Source: Heterobasidion occidentale
Lineage: Eukaryota; Basidiomycota; Agaricomycetes; Russulales; Bondarzewiaceae
Assembly: GCA_039111635.1 (NCBI GenBank)
Contig: JBCAQO010000014.1
Location: 1,178,001-1,242,000 of the forward strand
DNA: 64,000 bases
Reading direction: 5' to 3'
Each line of letters begins with the position of its first letter. Position 1 is the stretch's first letter. The notes under the pieces were generated by a model. That model did not search any database and was not told the origin of the DNA. It worked only from the letters and a program-made list of their open reading frames with translations. Positions 1-10,855 of the stretch are shown one piece after another. The position numbers and the translations under genes were made by a program.

Positions 1-177
1 ACTGGTCGTCGCTCAATGCATATCGTGCCTCACCGAAGTCTGCACCTATCACTATTGCGAAATAAGATATAGTGAATGATAGAGATGAAGAAGTAACGGC
101 CACTCACAGTCCTCGAGTTCAACTGATATCTGGGCTAAAAGACGAGTCGTCAGCTGCTTTTCTGGTGCTCTCGACAT
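1..177 (-). CDS. 5' end of an unrecognised gene cut by the left edge
   Basis: On the minus strand an ATG at 177 opens a frame starting MSRAPEKQLTTRLLAQISVE. A GTGAGT donor near 109 and an AATAG acceptor near 52 delimit an intron of about 58 nt. The next exon continues in frame (LIGADFGEARYALSDDQ) to the window edge. I do not recognise the family. The support is an uninterrupted frame across a well-formed intron; the product and the start codon are uncertain. Confidence 0.3.
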
Positions 178-1022
178 TACACACACCAGCTGTCTTGTTG
201 TTTATGATCATTATAGTGATGTATTCCGCCATGACAGGATCTATAAAACCTCATGAGCCATGGAACCAGGACATCTTCGCATAAAACACACCAGCATCAG
301 GACTGTAACCTCGTTTCATAAGCTCATCCTGAATAGAATTCTATTTGGCGCGTCAGCCCAGCCATGTAACAAAGATACCTCGATGGTACGCACCTGCAAA
401 GCGGTTGCCCGCTCTGTACCGATAGTAAGACCGAAAACCATGTTGGCAGAGTAAGTCGTTGTGCTTGTGCTGGTCGAGCTTCAACCAGGCTGTTCACCAG
501 CGTCCAGCGGATTATGTCACTCAAGCGTGACATAACCAAAATAGGTTTTAGTCCTGCAGTCCGTAAGAATTTCTCGAATGTGCGCCCCTGCGCCAAGGAA
601 GCTCAAACTATCATCATCGTAACGCCAGACGGTAGAACACAAGAGGATGTGTACATGTATGGTTTTAGATGTTCTTTCAAATCTGAGAACTGAGTGACGA
701 GCGTCTCTTAGTTTGACAGGAACCCAACATTCTACTCAGTCATTCTAGGATACCTATTCTTCCCCGACACGGTGCTCCTTCCCCCTAACAGAGTTCACGA
801 TGGCAGAAGAAAGACTCACGATTTTTCGACAAAATGCGCGTGCAGATTCTCTTCTCACTACATGGACTCTCGAAAAGAAAGCGCGTTGGAACGCATCGGT
901 GCCCATATGACAAGTACTGTACACTGCAATACTGCTTGAAAACACTCTTGTGCAACCCCACCGGAGAACAAACAGACTACACTACCAAGGTGAAAATAAT
1001 ATCAGTGCACTGTCTACTTGCT
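178..1022. other. Intergenic stretch without a recognisable gene
   Basis: Only short unrelated frames are present on both strands. I found no family motif, RNA gene or ordered repeat. Confidence 0.5.
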
Positions 1023-2089
1023 TCAGGTCAGGATCGACTTGTCGTACTCTTCCAAAGACTCCTCCGAGCCCGAACTTTCATCGCCACTCGAAACCAGTTC
1101 GTGATAGATCCTCTTCGAATCTGGGTACAGCCACGAGAGTGTATTCGCCAGACGTGCTTGAACCTGGCGTATCACAGCCTTATCGACACCAGCCCCGTGT
1201 GTTGCAGCGTCGCCTGGAAGCGCCCAGGTCGCGCATGGCCTGCTGTGACATCCATTCGTTATCCATCCCGTCCCAAACTGCTCGTTATATGCGTCTATCC
1301 AAAGGGTGCAGCAGAAACAGCTCCGCTTGCTACGCCCAATAGCATGCTGGTCCGATCCATCAAGGGGCCGGCGAAGGTGTGTATGCGACGACGGCGACGA
1401 CAATGGCTTGCTGAAATGCAGAATGATACGGATCTCGGCGTGGATGCACGTGTTGATGGGCCGCTGATGTTCCCAATTGCTACGCACCCCGGGAAAGCTC
1501 ATCGCGAGTTCCTGCAAAGCCTCTGGGGACGGAGGGGTTGCAGCATCACACGCACGCTGCACGGCCTCCACGTAGTCCTCGCAGAGATAAACCTGACCCT
1601 CTCCCGAGCCAACGAAGGTATCGCCGACCCAGCGATACGGGATCCGCCCATCCGGGAACCATTTTTTGCCATCTTGACGAGCTGTGTGACGCCGCCAAAG
1701 TATTGACACACTTTCGTCAGACGCCGCTTCAACCTCTTGGCCCTCTCACTGCGTGCGGAATTCAAGGGGTGACGATTTTCGCAAAGGAGTTTCAAGAAGG
1801 GAGAATGAAGAAGGGTTTTCCCAAAATTGTCGAGCACCGAGTACCGCATCGTTGATTTATCGACATCATCTGGGTCTAATGGGGAAGCGGATATTTCAGA
1901 CAGATGGAGGATGAGGTTGCTGATAATTGTCGAGAATTCTGGCTCTTCGCCTTTGGATGGTCGTCGGTGAATAGGGGAATAAGGGAGCTCTTTTTCAACA
2001 GAGAGCGGCCTGTATAGTGGCAATACGGAGTGAAAGTCCGAAGTGTGAGGAGACAACGAGCCTTCAGCTTCACTCGCTACACCGGACAT
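1023..2089 (-). CDS. OTT_1508-like deaminase family protein, probably frameshifted
   Basis: This minus-strand gene starts at MSGVASEAEGS (ATG at 2089) and ends with an acidic Ser-rich tail. The C-terminal half carries the zinc-deaminase signature of the OTT_1508-like family common in basidiomycetes: an HAE motif (CIHAEIRIILHF) followed about 30 residues on by GRSKRSCFCCTLW, whose Cys-x-x-Cys would complete the zinc site. The family is predicted to deaminate a nucleotide or nucleic-acid base; no substrate is known. The upstream part (KRLKRRLTKVCQYFGG...) reads in one frame and the deaminase part (WFPDGRIPYRWVGDTF) in another. The switch lies at a run of six T (1662-1667, A6 on the coding strand), and one more A would join them. 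A 68-nt GTGAGA...CACAG intron could also restore the frame, but would remove a stretch that itself looks coding. Confidence 0.6.
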
Positions 2090-2290
2090 TGCCTCAAATA
2101 TCCCCTGGGGATATCCGTGGTATATTAGGAATATACCACGAATATACCACGAATATCCCCAGACCCCCCCTCGGTACATTCGTGGTATATCTGAGGTAAA
2201 GTCACAAAATCCCTCGAATATCCCCAGGGGATATTCGAGGCAGGGTATATCCACGGTATATCCACGGTATATTCACAGTATATTGTTGGT
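2082..2290. repeat. AT-rich palindromic/tandem repeat block, copy A
   Basis: The block is built from units with the core ATATCCCC(A/T)GGGGATAT and variants of CGTGGTATATTC in both orientations. It includes a perfect 29-bp palindrome at 2212-2240 (14-bp arms around one A). Its left part, from CCGGACATTGCC through the first palindrome to TGGTATAT, recurs in inverted orientation near 4121-4171. It sits immediately upstream of, and overlaps the start codon of, the deaminase gene. Confidence 0.8.
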
Positions 2291-2499
2291 TTATTAGAGC
2301 TCAATATTGATCATTTACCGCTTTGAAAGCGCCATATAGATACACATGAAGTATATTTAAATATCAGTAAAATACAATAAAGCCATTGGAGGCTATACAA
2401 GGATCCCAAAGGTGAAACACGACAATCCACAAAACATTCTGCCTAGAAGGCGCCGGGCAAACAGGGCACCCCACCGCCCTCACCCCGCCTATTCCTCCT

Positions 2500-3410
2500 T
2501 AGCTCAAAACACACACCGCGAGATGGTATCTATCAGTACAAGGGTCACAACCCAACGAGAAAGAAGAGCACGTACCAGGCAGCCCGAGGAGCTCTTCGTA
2601 CAGCTGCCTGGGCTTGACGGCGCCGAAGAACCAGGGCGCCTGTTCGAGGTAATAAGCGCAGAGTTCCGAGGCGCGGGGCCAGGGTGGGAGATAGGCTTCG
2701 AGGGCGTATTGAGGGAGGCAAATCGACGCGTCTGAGAACGCGTGGGAGATCTCCTGGATTGTGTAGGGGAGGTTGGAGGGCGAGCCCGCGCTGGTGACGG
2801 CCGTGGATGGCCGTGAGGGGCCATGGTTGGGGCTTTCCGGTAATTCATTCTCACCCTGTTCAAAGTTGGCATTGAGAGCAAGTGGACAGAGGAGGGAAAT
2901 CTGCACTTACCAGGAGCAGCGACTGCATAACGATGAGGTCGCACGGTCAGCACTTACTTGAGGAAAGGGGTAGCTGTGAGAGCATCAACGACGCACCCTG
3001 CCGATCGGCCATAGAACGTCGAGCCGCCATCGTCATGCAGCGCGAGCGTCCCAAGAATATCGAGTGTCGTGCTCTCGGCCTCCTCACATGTTTTTTTTGG
3101 CCTCTGGACGATCCAAGTCTTGCACCGCGTCGCCTCCGGCCGCAAGATGGAGGACTTAATCGACTTGATCTTCATGAGGTCATGGCGCAAGAGCGGGTGC
3201 TGCTCGCGGGTGACGTGAAAGTGCGAGAGCACGAGGGCGTCCTCCAGCTGGTAGATGCGGTCGGACATGTCTGTTATTTGGAGTGCAGGCGGTCGGTGTC
3301 GGCGAGGATGAATCTGGGCAGCGTGGATGATAGGGGTTGGTGGGAGGGCCCGGGAGGATAGACAAGGGCTGCTCACCGTGTGCCTTAGCCTGTGACGAGG
3401 ATGCCTGCAA
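2500..3410 (-). pseudogene. Decayed fungal-specific transcription factor (Zn2Cys6-type family), truncated
   Basis: Minus-strand pieces match the internal region of basidiomycete Zn2Cys6 regulators in order: FILADTDRLHSK / ITDMSDRIYQLEDALVLSH with HPLLRHDLMKIK, then LDILGTLALHDDG...FYGRSAG, a possible 12-nt microexon (SLLL), then GENELPES...LPYTIQEISHAF and AYLPPWPRASELCAYYLEQA...EELL. The first two pieces are out of frame by one base at 3277-3279 (TTT on plus, one base short of keeping frame). The join around the microexon also fails to keep frame. No Zn2Cys6 cluster is visible upstream (3410-4060), and the large C-terminal part is missing beyond about 2500. I read it as a dead, two-end-truncated copy; at least one break could be a sequencing error. 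Confidence 0.65.
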
Positions 3411-4059
3411 AGAGAAATGTCAATGAGAGACTGGCGACGAGCGACGATAATGAGCGAATATATGCACCAAAAAGAATATCATACGACGAGCGCGAGCCCC
3501 TGTTTCCGAGCCCAACACCCTGCCACCAGCAATCGGGATCCGTACACACGTCTCCTGTCGCCCCCGCCCCCACCCCTTCCCCTCCCCCTTCCGCCCCCCC
3601 AGCACTGGTGTTCGACGCATCGTCGGACACATATATCCTGTTTTTTTGAGGCCCATCTTAAGAAATAACATTTCAACATCAGAAGGGGAACAGAGGATCC
3701 AAGGGGACACGTTTGGAGAGGAAAAAAAAACTTGCCAAGGCCCGTCCATGCATTATCTTGGTGTCGGTATTGCGCGTCGAATTTGTTCCTCGTGTCCTGC
3801 TGTCTAGATTTGGCCGGTTTCTCTCGAGCTCGGGTCGCATGTGTCCTCCTTGTCATTGTGTTGGAAGGGAAGCTGTATGTGTATCTGTTTGTTGGTGCTC
3901 GAGGTGTCGATGGACGGTGCAATGGTGCTGGTGGAGGTGGAGAGGTTACATGCAATAGGAGTCGATAGAAGGAGGACGACTTGAAAGAAATTTCGACGAC
4001 GCGCATACATCACGTGGCCGTGGAGGTGGATGAGTCATCCCTCAACGTGTTGCGACTGG
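3411..4059. other. Intergenic, C-rich low-complexity stretch
   Basis: Contains a C-rich tract near 3560-3605 and short unrelated frames. The missing zinc cluster of the neighbouring decayed regulator was looked for here and not found. Confidence 0.5.
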
Positions 4060-4175
4060 GGGATATTAGGGATATTCCCTACGAGGGATATTCGCGGTAT
4101 ATTCGTGGTATTCCCAATATACCATGGATATCCCCTGGGGATATTTGGGGGCAATGTCCGGTGCTAGCTCCTCAG
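4060..4175. repeat. AT-rich palindromic repeat block, copy B (inverted relative to copy A)
   Basis: Contains GGGATATT/GGTATATTCGTGG units and the core GGATATCCCCTGGGGATAT. It is followed by TTTGGGGGCAATGTCCGGT, which is the reverse complement of the edge of the block at 2082-2100. The two blocks form a roughly 40-45 bp inverted pair 2 kb apart around the decayed transcription factor. Confidence 0.75.
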
Positions 4176-4437
4176 CCAACCCCCTGCCACCCTTACGACC
4201 GCTCGTCCCCGACTGTGCCTCAAAGCGCCTTGCTCCTATGCGTCGCATTATACTGCAGCAAATCATTGATGTCGCGCACCGATGATGATTCAAAATGCAT
4301 CCCGATCTGGATCGCTCGACTTCGTCTCGGCAGCACGCCTCGTCTCGTTCCGACCATGAAAGCACAGAACACTGCATGCCTAGCTGCATCGCTCGCGTGC
4401 TCTCCTGTGCGCCGTCACGACTCGCAACGGGACTCGT

Positions 4438-4833
4438 ATGCCTCGCGTAGTACATCACACGCCTCGCTGCATGCGAGTCTACAAAGCGAATACGTCTATT
4501 TCTCAAACTCTCATGCTAACATCGTTACATCTTCTGATCGTGGTCTCCCCCGCCTACCTGCCTCTGCACATACTTCCACAAAGCCCCAGGCATCCAGGCG
4601 AGTCAACCGAGAGTTTACCCATCTTCCAAGACACGCAACATGTACATGCCCGAGATGCGCAGACGTGCATACTCAGCTCACCTCACGACCTTCCACTGTC
4701 CCCTCCGAATGAGTGGTTAGATTGGGATCGACCGTGGCCCAGTCTAGCGGAAATTGAGGCGGACACTGAAGGTGAGGGCGGGGATGTCACCTTGACTGGG
4801 CAAGAGTTCGACGATGATATGATTCTCGTCTAG
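4438..4833 (+). CDS. Weak hypothetical ORF
   Basis: The 131-codon plus-strand frame ends with an acidic stretch (WLDWDRPWPSLAEIEADTEG) that looks more protein-like than its surroundings. No family is recognised and the N-terminal half looks like shadow coding. The rest of 4176-5353 holds nothing I can name. Confidence 0.2.
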   Translation: MPRVVHHTPRCMRVYKANTSISQTLMLTSLHLLIVVSPAYLPLHILPQSPRHPGESTESLPIFQDTQHVHARDAQTCILSSPHDLPLSPPNEWLDWDRPWPSLAEIEADTEGEGGDVTLTGQEFDDDMILV

Positions 4834-5353
4834 AATGGCAGAATTTTTACGATAAGGCGACAATCTGTAAAATAACACACGGCCTAGGTTGATCTTATTA
4901 GTTACTACTGAGGAATACATGCGTGTGCAAACAGACTCACTGCAGCCATCGCTCGCTATAGTCTACTGCTTACGACTGTACAGTACGCATGTACTCGATG
5001 ATAAACAATATATTGTCCCATTGGATTGTGTTACCAGACCCATCACGTCCGGGTCGTTCTCGCCCAGCTTTGTACGAACCGGAATGCTGTTATCCCCTCA
5101 TAGGAATACGTAGTCCAGTAGAAACGAGCACCGTACTCCTACATGTTCACGATTGCCTCGAGTCCAATCTGAAAGAGGGATACAATTACATATATGCCAT
5201 CAACAAGAATCATTCTACCGACGAGAATAATCATACAATTTTCTTCTAGTACACAATCTAAGAAGAATTTCGTTCAACTTACCTGCCCACCTAAATCGAT
5301 GGCCGACTTTGGCTGTCAACAACTGACCTTCCCCAGCCCATACCGGCAGATTT

Positions 5354-7551
5354 CTAGACGGCAACAAGGCGCTGGTGGTCGTCTCTGGGCTGGATGCGGC
5401 ACCGAAAAGGTTCTGGGTGCCTAAGATTTTCACATCAGCATCCAAGTCTCTGCAATACAAACAGACATGTCCCTCAATCGTACCTTATTATCTCTTTGCC
5501 GAACTTCACAGGCGGGAGGCATTCCTTTCCGTCGACAAGTTCAGGTAGAAAGTCAAATGATGCAAGCATTTGAGAGACCGCGGTCCATATGGAGTTGTCG
5601 GCAACGTGAATACCAGGGCATCTTCGTCTCCCAAACCCAAACGCAACCTCTCGTGGGTCTGCTGGAACGTCGCCGAGATCGGTACCGTCAATGAAGCGCT
5701 CGGGCACAAAGTCCGCAGGACGAGGACACGCGTTGAGCATACCACTTGTAGATGTGATTAGTGAGAGCCGTCGAAAATGCATGGTGTAAATTAGCGCACA
5801 TTGTGCTCGCGATGATACTGGTTCCTTTAGGGATGAAATAGTCGCCGTAGAAGTCGTCCTGAATCACGGCGTGAGGAAGCGCGATCACAAGCGGAGATGC
5901 CCATCTGATGTAACAAGTCAGTACAACAGTAGTCAGTAGTAAACGGATTACTGATGAAAGATTCTCACCTATAGAGTTCTTTGATAAAAGCCTCCAGGTA
6001 AGGAATGTCTGGTCGATCATTGAGATTCGGAAGGCGGCCGCGCGGAACAACGGCATCAATCGCAGCTTGCGCCTTGCGCTGCACTTCAGGGTTGTGGATC
6101 ATGGCCAAGATAAAGGAATTCAGAGTCGCCATTGTCTGGTAGACTGCTGAATAAAAGCACGCCTATGATCGGATATCGACACTCACTGTTTCTTGTCCGG
6201 CTATTGGAGGACGACAGCTCGGATAAGGATCTTGTAGTCAGGGAGGAGTAGAAGTGGTATGCACCTCCGTAAAGAATACCAGCCAGGCCGCGAATATCTA
6301 CTTCATCCTCGGCCGATATACCCTGGATTCCGCCTGAGTTGTTGATTGCATCGCTGACGAGAGAAGGTTGGGCAGTGCCATTTCTCTTCGTCATGTAAAT
6401 TTATATAAATGAGATAACCGTGTGATAGTGCTTACGATCCTTTCTTTCGCCATATCATAGGGGATTCCATTCGCTTTGTCCACCTCCTGCCGGAGATCTA
6501 CTGCCGTCGTCTTGAAGCCAGAAAAAGGAGCTTTGTCTGGGTAGGACGTATAAAACCACCTACGAAACAGCATATGAAGATCCTATCACCGCTAAAACGA
6601 GATACTGCGTACTTTAAGGAGGGGAACACGTCCACGATAGCACCTGAGGCCTGGAATGCCTCTGCCGATTTCTTGACGGCGCGATTTGCTACATACACAA
6701 ACTTCAGAAGGTGACAATAGCACGGGTTTGCCACTCACCCAAGCGGATCAAGTGGTGGTCTTCAGATGTAACGTCTACGTCGTACGTCAATTTGAAAATT
6801 GTCGAGGCGGCGTAGCTATGTGCGCGGAGAGAATCAGTCAGCGTAGATAGGGAGATATAACGAACGACTCGCATGAGAGTGTGGTCGTTAAATTGTTCCG
6901 GGTGCGCAGTCAGCGCAGCGATTAAGCGATTGGCAAGTTCCTCATGCAAGCGCGCATAGCCACGGGACGCGTTGGGGTTCAACAGCGCCTGTGAAAGTCG
7001 TCTGTGCTTCCGGAACTGTGCTCCGTATCGCATGACTGGCATAGCTGTGTCCCATCCCAGTCTTAAGGCGGAGAAGCTAGTTAGAGAGTGAATATGGTAG
7101 AGGCATGGTTAGCTTATCTTACATCTCGGTCACAAGAACCATGGAGGGGCGGTCAGAGTAGATTGCACCTCGCTTCTCCAGAAGGTCAACGGCGATTGAG
7201 AATTTATTGATGACGATGCTTTGAAAACCCAAAATGGAGAATTGAACAATGTCCCCTGTCGAAATATCCATTAATGCGTCGTCGCGTTACAATTGCTGGC
7301 TGCAGCGCACCATATTTCCGGTTCCATTCTGGGAACAGTAGATGGGGACGCTCTGCCCTGACTAGCTGAAGTAAATTTCCGATAAAGGGGTATCCTGGAG
7401 GGCCGGGAAGACGCTTCAAGGTTTGCTTTGATTGACGGCGGCGATAAATGAGTCCGAGCAAGACCAGACAGGCCAGACCAACTGCAGGTATCAAAGGTGG
7501 GACATCACTTCGAACCATGTGAGAATGAACGAGAGAATCGACCAATGCCAT
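5354..7551 (-). CDS. Cytochrome P450, CYP64/O-methylsterigmatocystin oxidoreductase-like
   Basis: A microsomal P450 monooxygenase with about a dozen exons, complete from membrane anchor to stop. The N-terminus has a hydrophobic anchor (LIPAVGLACLVLLGLIY) and the proline hinge KRLPGPPGYPFIGNLLQL. Exon 2 restores KYG-DIVQFSILGFQSIVINK...RGAIYSDRP. Later exons give WDTAMPVMRYGAQFRKHRRL, the ExxR helix as KELYR, the PERF motif (FVPERFIDGTDLG) and the heme loop FGFGRRRCPGIH with its cysteine. The last exon reads RHPEPFRCRIQPRDDHQRLV-stop. I chose the ATG at 7551 for its Kozak-like context; an ATG at 7593 would add 14 residues. The family oxidises secondary metabolites or aromatics; the substrate cannot be read from the sequence. 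Confidence 0.9.
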
Positions 7552-8387
7552 GGTAGCTGAAAGCGATATCAGTGAGAACCAGACGAACGTCATTTGCTTT
7601 TATTTAGGAGCGCTTGAGCCTGCGGCAACTTGCCTGATCATATTACACGGAATAAATGTCGTACAGCATTTCCAAAGTGCTATTTTGAGCAAGCTCCATG
7701 GAGCCTCGTGTGCATCTCTGAATCCAACCTTCCCCTATGCTTACTAGACGGAAGTAACTTAGACAGCGAGTAATGTGAACGTGCAAGAAGTCATACATAT
7801 TTGTGAGATTTCCCGGTGGTAGCGCGCTTTATACAGCTAGAGCATCTAAGCTCACGAGTTGACGCTAAGGGTCATGATGCAGATGGTGGGCGTATCGAAA
7901 GTAACTGGTGCTGGAACAGAAGTGGAGCCGCCTTAAGCGGCCAGTTCTTGATGTGTGTGGCGGGAGACGCCGAATCGGGGCCCGAAGTGACTTCGACTCC
8001 GCGCCACATTCTTGAAAGGCGCCACCATGTACGGCATCGGACTATGATAATATTTTATCGTTCTTTTTCCTGGCAGCTTCAAAGCATGACTGTCGCGACC
8101 AGCTGTTCTGCCCACTGATTCATTGTCTTTGCTATGCTTATAGAACATTTAGTCAAATGTGCAACAAATTAACTCCAGCGTGTTTCCATACAGGAGCTAT
8201 GATGTCTACGGCGCTCAGGGTCTCGAGTATGATTGGTCATTCTTTCATAGCGCAAAGCAAGGACCTCTCTTCGGTCTTGGATTTCTCATGATGTAGCCTT
8301 GGCCGAGGTGCTGTTGGCCCTGGACTTACCTCTATCTTGTTTATCTTCAGCTTTCCAACAATTTACATGAAAGGGGGCTAGACTCGG
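7552..8387. other. P450 upstream region without a gene
   Basis: Short frames only. It presumably contains the P450 promoter; no clear TATA box or palindromic operator was picked out. Confidence 0.4.
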
Positions 8388-9863
8388 GTGAAGAATCTCT
8401 CGAATTCAGGGTTCGATACTGATACAGCGCTCCCTATGCGTTTGCAGTCTCCTTTCGAGTGTGTCAATGTCTCGAAGGGCTCTAGCAGTGGCTATTTTCA
8501 ACCATCGAGAGCGAAGGTTAGCGTGCATTTTATGGCCTCAATCATCGTTATAAAATTGCGAAATTTACCCGGGGCGATTGTGGTGAGATTGTCACAAGTT
8601 GGCTCAGGAGGTGAAATTTTATGACACGACATACAAGTACTAGTAGACGCAGAGCTTCAGTCGAGGTTCACGAGAACATCTCCCCGTACTTATCACGGCT
8701 GAACGGAAGGTTCTCTTTGCCGATGTCTCAACTTCGGCAGGGACCGGTACCCCTAAGACCAGGACCTCAGAAAGTCCGGGTTTCGATAGCTTCGAGCACC
8801 ATAACGACTACGATCACATTCTTCCGCCCAAATACCTGCCGCGATGAGGCTTTAAACATGCTCAGTCAATCCGAGACCGCAAAGCTTCTCGAGCAGTGCG
8901 TGAGCGAAGACTTGCCCGAGCTGGCCATGGAAGAGGTTCTGAGCGCGTATATCGCTTGGTGAGCTACGGTGTTCGACGGCTCTCCGACACCGGTTTCTGA
9001 GGATCGGATCCGTCGCCAGGAAGTTCATACACGGACACACCTGCAAGGGAGTCCTCATCAAGCTCCACTATCTGTCTATATATCTACGGGTCACGTTCGT
9101 GCAGCTCTGCTCTACCGTTTCTATGCTGAAACGACAGTCTGATACAAGCCGACTCCCTCTATGACTGTTGACAGCGGCCGCCGATGGATCCTAGACACGG
9201 CCAAGGACGTCTTCCGCATCCTCGGGTTGGAGCTGACGTTCGGGGGCGGACTCGTCGGTGCATGCCCTCGTGAGCGATCCTGCCGCAGCCTCGCCTCTCA
9301 CCCCCCCATCTCACCGCGAGCACCCCATCGCGCAGTGAGCACGCGCATCGGAAAAGACACATGGAACAGACTGCGCCGGAAAATCCCCCGTCGAAGCGCG
9401 TGGGCGGCACACTGCCGCACGGACTCCGAGTACGGCGGCCCGGTCATGTTCCACCAGCTGCGCGTCATCTCGCTCTATCGCGAGCCGGCGCGGCGCCTCG
9501 TCGTCGTCGTCGACGACCATCACCATCGTGCCGAGCAACAGCAGAGCTCCACGGTCAACTCGCCCCTCTCGCAGCAGCCCGCCTCGTTGGGCCTATCGAA
9601 CTTCCACTTTCGAACCACTCTTGGACGCAGAGCGCGAGGCGGAAGACGAGGTGTCTCCCCTGCCCGCGGCGTCCCCGCGCGATCCCCGCTGGAACTCGCG
9701 CTGGGAAGAGAGACCGCGCTGGCTGCGAGATTGGTTTCTCACCCGGCCGCACCTCGCCGGTCCCGCGATGCTCGACCTCGTGTCGCCCGAATACGCTTCC
9801 CAAGTGCCCGCATACACCTCGCGCAGAAACACGCTTCCGCTGTATGACTCCAGCGTTGCCTGA
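8388..9863 (+). CDS. Unresolved GC-rich coding candidates (hypothetical protein or proteins)
   Basis: Several plus-strand stretches look coding but I could not assemble one gene model: about 8648-8844 in one frame (...FEHHNDYDHILPPKYLPR-stop), 8830-8960 in another (SETAKLLEQCVSEDLPELAM), 9161-9255 (RRWILDTAKDVFRILGLELT), and 9590-9863 (LLDAEREAEDEVSPLPAASP...RNTLPLYDSSVA-stop). No family is recognised. They may be exons of one plus-strand gene ending at 9863, or two genes. G+C rises sharply after about 9170. Confidence 0.3.
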
Positions 9864-10855
9864 GCGGTGTACATCCGCCGCACACGCTGGCCTGTGCATT
9901 CAAGAATTTCGAAGCAGATTCACGATATAGCTTGGGAAGATGTGGGAGTGTGCCGGCGCACGTCCGCCGGCGCCATTGTCTGCCATTGTATGCTGCGCGG
10001 CAACGAACGGCTGCGTGCGCGAGACGCGGGCGCCCCAAAAACGACAGGGGGAGGACTGCGTTTTGGGACAAACTCGGCCCTGTCAACGGCGCGAATCGCT
10101 GTGCGCGGTCTGCGTGCGAGACGAGGACCTGCATGTACAACACCTCACGCATCACGCGCGCACGCCTCACGTCCAACCACGGTCCACAAACCCTCGCAGG
10201 GCCATCGAAGATCCGTGGCGTTGGCGTGCACCGATATCATATACAGAGAGAAAAACAGGGGAAAAAATAAACAGAGAAAAACGAAAAAAGATGCGAGACG
10301 AGCAGGAAGGCCTGGGAGGCGAGCACGATTGCGGGGACCGGACACTGGATACTTAGCGGTGGTAGTAGTAGTGGAAGGGAGGAGCTGGGAGCTGGGAGAG
10401 AGCATGTAACAGGTAGCAAGTGGGAGGTAGCAGGTAGTAGGTAGCAGGTAGTAAGTGGCTGGCTGGATTTCGATTGATTCGTCAAAGGCAGGACTCGGGG
10501 AGAACGAAAACGAAAACGCGAACGCGAACGAAGAGGTAGAGTAGAGGTAGACGAGGGGGGAGATGACAGGGGAAAAGGGAGGGGGGAAGCGAGGGCGCTC
10601 GTCGGTGGAGAGAAGTGGAGAGTGGGAGGACTCCGACGAGAGGTATGATGTCGTGAAATACGGGTGATCGATGCTAGTTGTGGGCGAGGGTATATATCAT
10701 GGTATTCGAACCCTTCAGGGCGCGGTGTACACACACGCACACATACACACACAGAGAGAGATTTCCGGCGCCGCGAGCCTGCCCTCCTCCGCGGCCCGCC
10801 GATGGGCAGCCAGCGAGCCCCTCCCGCGCATACACCCACGCCCGCACGCGCGCGT
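9864..10855. other. Downstream flank of YPD1, purine-rich low complexity with microsatellites
   Basis: GGTAGCAGGTAGTA-type short tandem repeats lie at about 10404-10460, A/G-rich tracts at 10250-10620, and a CA/GA microsatellite at about 10730-10765. Frames here look like shadows of skewed composition. Confidence 0.5.

Noticed and set aside
834..1706. 290-codon plus-strand open frame
   Set aside because: It is antisense to the deaminase gene, whose zinc-site motifs settle the strand.
3479..4006. 175-codon minus frame as the missing N-terminal (zinc cluster) exon of the transcription-factor remnant
   Set aside because: No CxxCxxxxxxC pattern is present; the sequence is low-complexity.
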